Below are positions 1 through 8,167 of a DNA stretch of 35,358 nucleotides, piece after piece. The stretch is taken from positions 1 to 35,358 of the forward strand of contig JAGBFX010000013.1 of NCBI GenBank assembly GCA_017936265.1, given 5' to 3'. The first letter of the stretch is position 1. Each line of letters opens with the position of its first letter. The DNA comes from Bacteroidaceae bacterium (GTDB taxonomy: Bacteria; Bacteroidota; Bacteroidia; Bacteroidales; Bacteroidaceae). Both the position numbers and the translations under genes were made by a program. The notes beneath the pieces are model-generated. The model was given only the letters and a program-made list of their open reading frames with translations, had not been told where the DNA came from and did not search any database.

Positions 1-87
1 AATAGTTAAACAAAAAATAAATTTAAGTTACGGCTATCTAACAAATAAACTATTGATATTCCTTTAATTACCTCGTTTTAAGCATAT

Positions 88-122
88 AAAAAAAGGAAAG
101 TAAGATAAATAACTTACTTTCC
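88..122 (-). terminator. Intrinsic terminator after tRNA-Arg
   Basis: A perfect 10-bp stem (95-104 paired with 113-122) has an 8-nt loop. On the minus strand it is followed by a T tract, seen as A residues at 88-94 on the plus strand. It lies just past the 3' end of the tRNA-Arg gene, so it probably ends that transcript. Confidence 0.7.
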
Positions 123-149
123 CCTTTGTGATTCCGCTGCAATCATTCG

Positions 150-223
<74 letters not shown>

Positions 224-266
224 GACCTTTATGTGTGAAAACGTTACGTTTGTCCGTTTTCGTGTG

Positions 267-297
267 CAAAGATAGTGTGTTTCTTTTGTTGTGCCAA
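267..297 (-). promoter_or_regulatory. Bacteroidota-type promoter of tRNA-Arg
   Basis: On the minus strand a TTG (-33 element, plus-strand CAA at 295-297) is followed after exactly 20 nt by TATCTTTG (plus-strand CAAAGATA at 267-274). This matches the Bacteroidota sigma consensus TTG-N19-21-TAnnTTTG. Transcription would start near 260, about 37 nt before the tRNA. Confidence 0.75.
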
Positions 298-329
298 AGA
301 TTTTTCGGCTTTTTTCACATTAAATCTTT

Positions 330-350
330 GAAGCTGTTTTAAACAGCTTC
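330..350 (-). terminator. Hairpin terminator after the Crp/Fnr-type gene
   Basis: Near-perfect palindrome: 330-339 pairs with 341-350. It sits 10 bases past the stop codon of the regulator gene and separates it from the tRNA promoter. The T tract that follows is weak, so termination is inferred from position and stem strength. Confidence 0.5.
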
Positions 351-359
351 TTATTGTTG

Positions 360-1028
360 CTATTCTGTGATTTCCTCAATCATCTTCTTCAGCGAGGGTA
401 CGATAATCTCTTTGCGGTGGAGTTCTATGTAGCCCTCATCCTGCATCTCGTTGAGTGCTTTCGATACGTTAAGGCGTGTCTCGCACAGGATGCCGGCAAG
501 ACGCTCCATCTTTATCTGCACGCTCTTCTCTCCCTTGATGCTGTTGCAGCGCATGCCTATGAATTGCACTATACGTCCTTTGATGCTCGATGGGGTATAG
601 TGCCATATGGCATAGCTCTGCATCTGCGCTCTGCGGCTGATGAGGTTTAGGAAGTTTATTGTAAATATCTCGTACTTCGTGAGTTCGCTGAACAGGTATT
701 GCTTGTCTATGACAAGGATTGTGCAGTTGCCCTTTGCCGTATATTTGCGTTTGAATGTGGTGTCATGCCCGAACAGGGAGTATGGCTCAATGGCGTATGG
801 CGCCTCTATCTTCTCGGTCAGCGAGTAGGTGCTGTCGGGAGCAACGACGGTAGATAGTGCCTCGCCGTTTGTTACGATGATGAATTTGTCGCACCGTTCA
901 CCGGTGTCGCATATTGTGTCGCCGTCCGACAGGTTTTGAAAGTCGAACGCCACTTTGTCGAGTATTGATGTTATTTCATCCTTGCTCATGCCCTGGAAGT
1001 ATGGCAGACGTAAAAGATTTTCGTACAT
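360..1028 (-). CDS. Crp/Fnr-family transcriptional regulator
   Basis: A 222-residue protein with the length and layout of Crp/Fnr regulators. An N-terminal cyclic-nucleotide-binding-like beta-roll (about residues 10-120) is followed by a long dimerisation helix and a C-terminal winged helix-turn-helix. The HTH is seen around residues 165-205 (ERLAGILCETRLNVSKALNE, then DEGYIELHRKEI), where the first helix packs against a recognition helix with the usual arginine. No Fnr-type N-terminal cysteine cluster is visible, so iron-sulfur sensing is unlikely; the ligand is unknown. It is transcribed divergently from the GH85 gene, and the shared 350-bp region holds repeated TTACAT-type sites that could be its targets. 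That regulatory link is inference. Confidence 0.9.
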   Translation of the reverse strand: MYENLLRLPYFQGMSKDEITSILDKVAFDFQNLSDGDTICDTGERCDKFIIVTNGEALSTVVAPDSTYSLTEKIEAPYAIEPYSLFGHDTTFKRKYTAKGNCTILVIDKQYLFSELTKYEIFTINFLNLISRRAQMQSYAIWHYTPSSIKGRIVQFIGMRCNSIKGEKSVQIKMERLAGILCETRLNVSKALNEMQDEGYIELHRKEIIVPSLKKMIEEITE

Positions 1029-1378
1029 TTTTATCCGTTTTTACATAATGATATAACTATCCCCGCTGGCAAATAGTGTGTTGTCTGGGCTGTTTTTTGT
1101 TTTTTTAACCTAATCAATTCCGGTATATTACATAATGGTTCCTCTGATGTCCTTTTTTGTGGTATCGCATATTTCCCTGGGTTGAAATTTACGTTACCGC
1201 TTCATGTAATATTCAGCTTTCACATGTAATAAGACTATAATTCCGGACGGTTGTTTAATTTTAAGGTAAAAAGTATTACTTTCATTGAAAAAAATATATA
1301 TATTAGCAAAGTTTAATCATGAATGGTGCTTTTGGGTGTACCGCTGGTTAGAACGCATTTATTTTTTAATTCCATAAT
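1029..1378. promoter_or_regulatory. Divergent intergenic region with repeated TTACAT-type sites
   Basis: This 350-bp AT-rich region separates the minus-strand regulator from the plus-strand GH85 gene. TTACATAATG occurs twice as an exact 10-mer (1041-1050 and 1128-1137). CATGTAATA, whose reverse complement also contains TTACAT, occurs at 1203-1211 and 1223-1231, exactly 20 bp apart. I find no convincing TTG/TAnnTTTG promoter for GH85 here, and no open reading frame. Confidence 0.45.
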
Positions 1379-4300
1379 ATGAAAAAAAGACATTTACTAT
1401 CGTTTGTCATGGCTCTGTTTGCAGCAGGTGCCATGGCTCAGAGTGTGCCTACACATGACAAGTATGTGGATGACGGTAGACCTGAAAACATTGTTGAGGC
1501 TCTCAAGAATTGGGAACCCGGTAAGCCGTGGAACGGCAACGGTGCCTATGTTGATGAGAACTTCTGGATTTCACGTGTGCCGTTGAAGGACCGTTTCCGT
1601 CCGGGTGACCAGGCGAACGATGCCCTCAATGACACCAACAACAAGAACTTCTGCTGGATGGCTCCAACCGGTGAGATGACCAAGACATGGGGTGCATTGC
1701 CACGCTACAACTTTGACGGTGATAACTTCAATATGTGGCAGTATGTGGATATTCACTCTAACTGGACAAACGGCTTCTGGCGTGTCCCGGGTGCGTTCAA
1801 CGATGTTGCGCACAAGAACGGTGTAAAGACCGGCTGTACATACTTCATTGACTGGGGTATGAGCGTGAATACAATGGATGAGCCGGGAAAGACCCTTTAT
1901 GATCTTGCAGTTACAGGCAGCAACTCATATGGTGACAAGTACAAGTATTCACGAAAGCTCATACAATTCCTCAAATATTACGGTATTGACGGTCTTTGCT
2001 TCAATCCCGAGGGATACTGGGGCTTCCAGGTGTATAACCGTTTCATTCCTTTCTTGGCCGAGTGTCACAAAATTGCCAAGGAACTGAACCATCCTTTCCA
2101 TGTCGATTGGTATGCGTTCGTTTCAAATTCTGGTGATCTTAGCGACAATAGTTGCAAACTTGATGCAAACAACCAAAACTGGTTTCATCATAAATCTACA
2201 GGCCAGCCTGTTACCGATGTCTTTTTCCTTAACTATAACTGGGATGAGGCTGACTTGTCCACAAGTGCAGCCACAGCTGAGGGCCTTGGACGTTCTACAT
2301 TCGATGTATATGCAGGCTTTGACATGCAGGGTCGTGGATACGGCAAGTATGGCAATGCCGGTTGGTCGGCATTGATGCGTCAGCCTGTCAGCATTGTTGT
2401 GTGGGGTGCGCACGACCGCAATGCGCTTTATATATCTTCAACAGAGGGCGGACAGAGCGACTATGCCGTGCAGAACGAGTATCAGAAGAAGCAGGAGATG
2501 CTCTTCTCCGGAGGTAACCGCAACGTGCTCAACTTGCCGGCTATAACCGATGAGAATATCGGTTCTTCTTATAGCGACCTTGGCAAGTGGCATGGCTATG
2601 CAAGTGCTGTAATTGAGCGTTCTACACTCGATGAGCTTCCTTTTGTAACACGTTTCAACCTTGGTAACGGCCGCTTCTTCAATAAGGAGGGTGTTACTAC
2701 ATGGAATCACAAATGGTACAACTACGGTATGCAGGATCTTCTGCCTACATGGCGATGGTGGGTCGACAACGGTGACGGAAAGACTGTTCCTGCCGATGCT
2801 GTGGCTCTCGACTTTACATTTGACGATGCTTGGTTTGCAGGCTCCTGCTTGAAGATTCACGGTGCTACAAAGCGTTCCGATGTACGTCTCTTCGCTACTA
2901 AGTGGAATGTTGCTTCGGCCGACGATGAGTTCCGTCTTGTGTTCAAGCCAAAGGCTGCGGCATCGAACCTTGAGCTTATGGTTGCAAAGCAGGGTGGCGA
3001 GAACAGTTTCGTGTATATCCCTGTCGCAGGTGAAATAAAGGCCGGCGAGTGGAACGAGGTAGTGATAAAGGCTTCGGAGGCAGGTCTTAAGGTTGGTGAC
3101 GTAATAGGTTGCGTAGGTCTCTCGGTTAAGAATACTACTGCTGCCTATGAGGTTCTTTTGGGTGAGTTCGCATTCGTTCCTGCTGCTTTCAACGAGCAAC
3201 CGCAGACTCCGACAATCACTCATGCCGAGGTGATGAAGCGTTTCTATAACCGTGCCGATATTAAGGTGGTATTCAACATGCCTACACCGGCATCACGCCC
3301 GGCCGAGTATGAGGGCTGTCCTGTATATAATGAGGAGGTAGGTGCATGGTATTATGAGATTTATGTAAAGCAGGAGGGCCAGGAGACACTGCTTACGACA
3401 ACTACATCCTGGGCTGCTTACGTAGTGGATGCTGCTCTTATTCCTAAGGTGGAGAAATTGCAGATTGGTGTACGTGCAGTAGGCAAGGACGGTCGTGCAA
3501 TGAGCAATATCGTATGGAGCCAGGAGATTGTGGAGCCTCTTACAATGATTGAGACTCTTACTGTTGACAAGGATATCATCAAACCGAACGAGGAGTTTAC
3601 AATCGGTTTCGAGGATCCTAACCACCCTGTTGCCGACATAAAGATATACAATGCTTTGACAAACAAGTTGGTTGCAAGCGCAAGCGGTGTCCTTACAATG
3701 ACAACGTCTCTTCCCGAAATAGGCAGTTACGATGTTGAGGTTACTACAGACGGCAATACATTGATGAACCGTTCTCTCATCCTCGTTACTCCTGAGGAGA
3801 CAGGCCGTCTGCCGCAGATTAATGAGATAACATCCGATGTGACCGAGGTTACAAGCGGTGACAATGAGGTGAACTTCACGGCCGATATTGCAACCGGTAC
3901 TGAGTACAACGGTGCTCCATGTACTGTTTCCCAGTCTCTTTACATGAGCGAGCCATATCAGTTTACTGTTGATGCTGCTATCATGAGCGAATACACGAAT
4001 ACGTCATTCGCACTCTGGTTCAAGGTCGAGAAGTTCGAGCACGCATCTTTGGGTACACTGCTTATGACAAAGGTTAACCGCAATCATGCTGCATATACCG
4101 GTTCATGGACTGACAATGTGTGGGGCGAGATGTGGACTGCTATCCGTCCCGAAGGCTATGCTGCAAAGAATAACATCGGACGTAACAATGCCGACAACGA
4201 ATTGTCGCTATGTACCGATGCTCCGGCTGCAGGTACACCGAACTACGAGCATAACAACGATGTCGATATCCTTTCCGATGGCTATAGCCTTATGCCGGGT

Positions 4301-5197
4301 GTGTGGTATCATGTATGTGCTGTGAAGAGCGGCAAGGCATTGAAACTATATCTTAACGGCAAGCTTATTGCAAGCGGAACTTCACGCGGTAGAGGACCTT
4401 ATAACTGGAGAAATGGTGCCAAGTTCTATGTCGGCGGTTCGATGACTAACCTTGCAAGTTTGACCGGTTGGGTCGATGAGGTGCAGATATGGAGCAAGGC
4501 TCTCTCCGATACTGAGGTGCAGGAGGCTATGAAGGGTTACAAGACAGCTCCTGCAAACCTTGAGGGTTACTTCACATTCGAGGAACAGAAGACCGATGCT
4601 GAGGGCTATATCTACTTCCCTAATGTAGGTAAGAATGCTGCTGCAGTTCCCGGCGGTTACATGACAACCGGCAAGGAGGAGAACGGCACGACTACCGACT
4701 ACAAGCAGAACCAGCTGACAACAACTCTCGGTGTTCCAATGCTCGCAGGCAGCTACCCAATCAACTATGAGTCTTCGAGATGGATGGTTGATGGTGCGCG
4801 CTTGAATGCTTCTACATCTACAACAGCAAATGCTACATACACAGGTGCTGAAGGCAAATACCCGGTAACTCTTGTTGCTACAAACTCCTGGGGTTCTGCA
4901 ACAAAGACTATCAGTGATTATATCGTTGTAACATCTATTGAGGATGTTGACGGCGAAGGCGGTTACATGGTTTATCCGAAACCTTTTGAAGGCACGGCGA
5001 ATGTGCTCTTTGCCGAGGACGGTCTCTTTGAGGTTGCAGTTTTCGCTGCTGACGGTAAGGTTGTTGCCAACAATGCCTTCGAGGTACGTGCAGGCGAGGT
5101 TCGCGAGGTTTCTGTAGCTGATGTGAACAGCGGCGTATATGTGGTTGTTATCCTCAAGGAGGGTAAGGCTATCCGCTCGTTCAAGATTGTTAAGTAA
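1379..5197 (+). CDS. Secreted endo-beta-N-acetylglucosaminidase, GH85, T9SS cargo
   Basis: A 1272-residue multidomain secreted enzyme predicted to cleave the GlcNAc-beta-1,4-GlcNAc core of N-glycans. Residues 1-20 are a signal peptide ending AMA before Gln. The GH85 domain covers about 35-600. Its motif IDGLCFNPE carries N209 and E211, which match the family Asn-x-Glu pair used in substrate-assisted catalysis. Next come Fn3/Ig-like segments (about 615-800), a LamG-like concanavalin domain (about 860-1055), a PKD-like stretch (about 1140-1190) and a C-terminal T9SS type A sorting domain from about residue 1194 that ends in a short basic strand. The enzyme is therefore probably exported by T9SS and surface-anchored or released. 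It is monocistronic, with a strong terminator at 5217-5252. No SusC/SusD genes adjoin it. The Crp/Fnr-type gene upstream is divergent. Confidence 0.92.
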   Translation: MKKRHLLSFVMALFAAGAMAQSVPTHDKYVDDGRPENIVEALKNWEPGKPWNGNGAYVDENFWISRVPLKDRFRPGDQANDALNDTNNKNFCWMAPTGEMTKTWGALPRYNFDGDNFNMWQYVDIHSNWTNGFWRVPGAFNDVAHKNGVKTGCTYFIDWGMSVNTMDEPGKTLYDLAVTGSNSYGDKYKYSRKLIQFLKYYGIDGLCFNPEGYWGFQVYNRFIPFLAECHKIAKELNHPFHVDWYAFVSNSGDLSDNSCKLDANNQNWFHHKSTGQPVTDVFFLNYNWDEADLSTSAATAEGLGRSTFDVYAGFDMQGRGYGKYGNAGWSALMRQPVSIVVWGAHDRNALYISSTEGGQSDYAVQNEYQKKQEMLFSGGNRNVLNLPAITDENIGSSYSDLGKWHGYASAVIERSTLDELPFVTRFNLGNGRFFNKEGVTTWNHKWYNYGMQDLLPTWRWWVDNGDGKTVPADAVALDFTFDDAWFAGSCLKIHGATKRSDVRLFATKWNVASADDEFRLVFKPKAAASNLELMVAKQGGENSFVYIPVAGEIKAGEWNEVVIKASEAGLKVGDVIGCVGLSVKNTTAAYEVLLGEFAFVPAAFNEQPQTPTITHAEVMKRFYNRADIKVVFNMPTPASRPAEYEGCPVYNEEVGAWYYEIYVKQEGQETLLTTTTSWAAYVVDAALIPKVEKLQIGVRAVGKDGRAMSNIVWSQEIVEPLTMIETLTVDKDIIKPNEEFTIGFEDPNHPVADIKIYNALTNKLVASASGVLTMTTSLPEIGSYDVEVTTDGNTLMNRSLILVTPEETGRLPQINEITSDVTEVTSGDNEVNFTADIATGTEYNGAPCTVSQSLYMSEPYQFTVDAAIMSEYTNTSFALWFKVEKFEHASLGTLLMTKVNRNHAAYTGSWTDNVWGEMWTAIRPEGYAAKNNIGRNNADNELSLCTDAPAAGTPNYEHNNDVDILSDGYSLMPGVWYHVCAVKSGKALKLYLNGKLIASGTSRGRGPYNWRNGAKFYVGGSMTNLASLTGWVDEVQIWSKALSDTEVQEAMKGYKTAPANLEGYFTFEEQKTDAEGYIYFPNVGKNAAAVPGGYMTTGKEENGTTTDYKQNQLTTTLGVPMLAGSYPINYESSRWMVDGARLNASTSTTANATYTGAEGKYPVTLVATNSWGSATKTISDYIVVTSIEDVDGEGGYMVYPKPFEGTANVLFAEDGLFEVAVFAADGKVVANNAFEVRAGEVREVSVADVNSGVYVVVILKEGKAIRSFKIVK

Positions 5198-5216
5198 TTC
5201 GCTTTTGTAATAATAT

Positions 5217-5252
5217 GAGAATAGAGCCGGCATCCGGCTCTATTCTCTTTTA
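5217..5252 (+). terminator. Intrinsic terminator of the GH85 gene
   Basis: A perfect 14-bp stem (5217-5230 with 5234-5247) with a 3-nt loop, followed by a short T-rich stretch, begins 19 bases after the GH85 stop codon. Confidence 0.85.
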
Positions 5253-5350
5253 TATTTATATTAATGTCCGCGCGCATACGCGCATGTGTAGCCGGTGTCT
5301 CTCTTTTTTTGTACTAAAGGAGAGCTAATAACAAAAATTAGACAACATCT

Positions 5351-5382
5351 TTTGTTATTGCGCTCAACTTGCATTAACTTCG
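5351..5382 (+). promoter_or_regulatory. Promoter of the miaA operon
   Basis: TTTG at 5351-5354 is followed after 20 nt by TAACTTCG at 5375-5382. This is close to the Bacteroidota consensus, with C for the third T of the -7 box. Transcription would start near 5388, about 40 nt before the miaA start codon. Confidence 0.6.
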
Positions 5383-5429
5383 CGCTATGATAATGGTTTG
5401 TCAGGCCTCTTCTGCTTGCACTTTTCATT

Positions 5430-6362
5430 ATGGAACAACGGAAAGAAAAATATGATATCCTTGCAGTCGTCGGCCCTACAGCCTGCGGCAAGACCTCGTT
5501 GGCGGTTGATTTGGCACTATCCATTGGCGGTGCCGAGATTATCAGTGCCGACAGCCGTCAGGTGTATCGTGGCATGGACATAGGAACAGGCAAGGATATC
5601 GCCGAATATACACGTGACGGGGTAACTGTCCCGTCGCACCTTATAGATATCGTTGATGCAGGGGAAAAATATAATCTTTTCGAGTTCCAGCGCGATTTCC
5701 TCGTTGCTTATGGAGATATAAAGGCGCGCGGCCCATTTCCCATAATGTGCGGCGGAAGCGGTCTCTATGTGGAGTCTGTACTTAAGGGCTATCGCCTTCT
5801 GCCGGTACCCGAGAACCCTGTCTTGCGTGCGGAACTTGAGGAAAAGAGTCTCGAAGAACTGACCGCGATACTCGCAACATACAAGCAGCTGCATAACAAT
5901 ACCGATACCGATAGCAAAAAACGTGCGATACGTGCCATTGAGATTGAGGAGTACTATCTATCGTGCCCGGTGGAGGAGCGCTCTTTCCCTCGGCTGAACG
6001 CTCTTGTAGTGGGTGTGTCTGTCGATAGGGAGATACGTCGTGAAAGGATAAGCCGACGTCTGCGTGAGCGTCTCGAACAGGGCATGGTCGATGAGGTGCG
6101 CGGCTTGCTCGATAGCGGAGTAACTTCAGAACAGTTGGTTTACTACGGTCTTGAGTACAAGTTCCTGACGCTGTATCTTACCGGAGCCATGGAATATGAT
6201 GAAATGGTGCGTGCTCTTGAGATAGCGATACATCAGTTCGCCAAGCGGCAGATGACATGGTTCCGCGGAATGGAGAAACGCGGGGTGCCGATAAGGTGGG
6301 TTGATGCTTCACTTGAACGTGGACAGGTGGTTGAACAGATAAAAGGGATGCTCTATGAATGA
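5430..6362 (+). CDS. miaA: tRNA dimethylallyltransferase MiaA
   Basis: A 310-residue enzyme that transfers a dimethylallyl group to N6 of A37 in tRNAs reading codons that start with U. The P-loop GPTACGKT lies at residues 15-22, followed by the family signature ISADSRQVYRGMDIGTGK. Central CGGSGLY and C-terminal QFAKRQMTWFR motifs are also typical. Length is normal for MiaA. It is the first gene of a compact operon: the lipid-kinase-like gene starts 8 bases before its stop codon. The start chosen puts the P-loop at the usual distance from the N terminus. Confidence 0.97.
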   Translation: MEQRKEKYDILAVVGPTACGKTSLAVDLALSIGGAEIISADSRQVYRGMDIGTGKDIAEYTRDGVTVPSHLIDIVDAGEKYNLFEFQRDFLVAYGDIKARGPFPIMCGGSGLYVESVLKGYRLLPVPENPVLRAELEEKSLEELTAILATYKQLHNNTDTDSKKRAIRAIEIEEYYLSCPVEERSFPRLNALVVGVSVDREIRRERISRRLRERLEQGMVDEVRGLLDSGVTSEQLVYYGLEYKFLTLYLTGAMEYDEMVRALEIAIHQFAKRQMTWFRGMEKRGVPIRWVDASLERGQVVEQIKGMLYE

Positions 6363-7305
6363 GAACGTGAACAGGAACAGGCACCGTTGGGGAATAATAT
6401 ATGTTCCCAAGGCAGGTTCATTGCGGCCGATGAAGAGATGGAAAGAAATCCGCGAGTATCTTGCAAGCAAAAGTGTAGAGTATGACTTTATCCAGTCAGA
6501 GAATTTCGACTCCATAGAGCGTCACGCAAGAATGTTGGCCGACAACGGATATGAGACCATCGTGGTGGTCGGCGGAGATGGCGTTCTGCTGGATGCCGTG
6601 AACGGAATAATGGCATCTCCTAACCGCTCTATGGTGTCACTCGGCATTGTGCCATGCGGCATCGCCAACGACTATGCGGGTTTCTGGGGGTTGTCGGAGG
6701 GAGACTACAAGAGTGCCATAGACTGCATCATGACCCGCAGAGTACGTAAGGTTGATGTCGGTTGCTGTATCTACGGTTCCGATGGTGATGAGAAGAGACG
6801 CTACTTCCTGAACGTACTTAACATAGGCGTGTCGGCATATATCGTGGAGCTGGCGAACAAGAAGAGGACGTTCTTTGCCAGTCTGGCATACCGTGTGCTC
6901 GGTTTCTTCCACCTGCTCTTCAGCAGGCAGAACTATCACATGAGGTTCAGACTCAATTGCCAGACCGTTGACAAGAAACTGATGATGCTCTTCATCGGCA
7001 ATTCCCGTGGCTATGGAATGACCCCGAGTGCCGTTCCTTATAACGGGTGGCTTGATGTGTCGGCAATAAGGATGCCCAAGTTCCTGGGAATACTCGAGGG
7101 CATACATATGCTCATGCGCCGTAGAATCCTCAACTTCAAGCTCGTTGAGCCGTTCAGGACTACTGATATCCTCATTGAGGATGTGGGCGGGGCCGGAATA
7201 GGTATCGACGGACGTCCGTTCAAACCGGAATTTCCGTTGCGCGTGGTCGTGGAGCCGGAGTCACTTAATTTGATAATACCTTCAAAAATAAATAAGAAAT
7301 CATGA
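6355..7305 (+). CDS. Diacylglycerol/lipid kinase family protein
   Basis: A 316-residue protein of the DAGK catalytic-domain (YegS/DgkB-like) family, which phosphorylates lipid hydroxyls with ATP. The nucleotide motif GGDG is at residues 73-76 and is followed by the family element GIVPCGIANDYA (usually GT-NDfA). The C-terminal beta domain contains GIGIDGRPFK at about 283-291, where many relatives have DGE. This replaces a conserved acidic residue by R287, so activity or substrate may differ. The gene overlaps miaA by 8 bases and kdsA by 4 bases (ATGA), so the three are probably translationally coupled. The physiological lipid cannot be told from sequence. Confidence 0.85.
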   Translation: MNENVNRNRHRWGIIYVPKAGSLRPMKRWKEIREYLASKSVEYDFIQSENFDSIERHARMLADNGYETIVVVGGDGVLLDAVNGIMASPNRSMVSLGIVPCGIANDYAGFWGLSEGDYKSAIDCIMTRRVRKVDVGCCIYGSDGDEKRRYFLNVLNIGVSAYIVELANKKRTFFASLAYRVLGFFHLLFSRQNYHMRFRLNCQTVDKKLMMLFIGNSRGYGMTPSAVPYNGWLDVSAIRMPKFLGILEGIHMLMRRRILNFKLVEPFRTTDILIEDVGGAGIGIDGRPFKPEFPLRVVVEPESLNLIIPSKINKKS

Positions 7306-8105
7306 CAATCAGAGAGTTAACATCTACCGAGAATTTCTTTCTCTTGGCTGGTCCCTGCGTGATTGAGGGCGAGGAGATGGCAATGAGAATAGCCGAGCGT
7401 GTAGTGGCAATGACTGCAGAGAGGAATATCCCCTATGTTTTCAAAGGCTCGTACCGCAAGGCCAACCGTTCGCGTCTTGACTCCTTTACAGGTATCGGCG
7501 ATGAGAATGCCTTGCGTGTTCTCCGCAAGGTGCGCGAAACGTTCAATATCCCTGTTGTGACCGATATCCACTCTGCCGAGGAGGCTGAGATGGCTGCCGA
7601 GTTTGTAGATATCCTGCAGATTCCGGCATTTCTCTGCCGACAGACCGACCTGCTTGTGGCGGCAGCCAAGACGGGACGCATAGTGAACATAAAGAAAGGC
7701 CAGTTCCTTTCGGCCGACGCGATGAAGTTTGCGGCCGAGAAGGTCGTTTCGGAGGGTGGCGCAGGCAATGTGATGCTTACCGAGCGTGGTACCACCTTCG
7801 GCTATCAGGACCTTGTAGTGGATTTCCGCGGTATTCCCCAGATGAAGAGTTTCGGCTACCCGGTGGTTATGGATATCACGCACTCATTGCAGCAGCCTAA
7901 CCAGACTGCCGGTGTTACAGGCGGTATGCCTCAGATGATTGAGACGATAGCCAAGGCAGCCATTGCAGTAGGTGCTGACGGCCTCTTCATCGAAACACAC
8001 GAGAATCCAGAGGTGGCGAAGAGTGACGGTGCCAATATGCTTCGTCTTGACCTCCTCGAAGGGTTGCTCGACCGTCTGCTGAAGATAAAGGCTGCTTTGA
8101 AGTGA
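7302..8105 (+). CDS. kdsA: 3-deoxy-8-phosphooctulonate (KDO-8-P) synthase
   Basis: A 267-residue cytoplasmic enzyme that condenses phosphoenolpyruvate with arabinose 5-phosphate, the first committed step to KDO of lipid A-core lipopolysaccharide. Family motifs are clear: LAGPCVIE near residues 15-22, FKGSYRKANRSR near 47-58, DIHS, IPAFLCRQTDLL, NIKKGQFLS, VMLTERGTTFGY, VMDITHS and the C-terminal IETHENP. The start codon overlaps the preceding stop (ATGA). Linkage to a lipid-kinase homologue fits an envelope-lipid theme, although the functional link is only positional. Confidence 0.97.
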   Translation: MTIRELTSTENFFLLAGPCVIEGEEMAMRIAERVVAMTAERNIPYVFKGSYRKANRSRLDSFTGIGDENALRVLRKVRETFNIPVVTDIHSAEEAEMAAEFVDILQIPAFLCRQTDLLVAAAKTGRIVNIKKGQFLSADAMKFAAEKVVSEGGAGNVMLTERGTTFGYQDLVVDFRGIPQMKSFGYPVVMDITHSLQQPNQTAGVTGGMPQMIETIAKAAIAVGADGLFIETHENPEVAKSDGANMLRLDLLEGLLDRLLKIKAALK

Positions 8106-8127
8106 AAATTTGATATAATAATAAATG

Positions 8128-8163
8128 GGGTGTGAGAAATTGTTATTTTGAACACCCTTTTTT
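8128..8163 (+). terminator. Possible weak terminator after kdsA
   Basis: GGGTGT (8128-8133) can pair with ACACCC (8152-8157) across an 18-nt loop and is followed by TTTTTT (8158-8163). The stem is short, so partial read-through into the next gene is likely. Confidence 0.4.
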
Positions 8164-8167
8164 GTCT

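Noticed and set aside
2438-3223. Open frame of 261 codons on the minus strand
   Set aside because: Antisense to the GH85 gene, Cys- and Arg-rich without any family motif, as expected for a shadow frame.
4382-5233. Open frame of 283 codons on the minus strand
   Set aside because: It lies wholly inside the GH85 gene on the opposite strand and has no recognisable domain; the plus-strand frame has a complete domain series to its T9SS tail.
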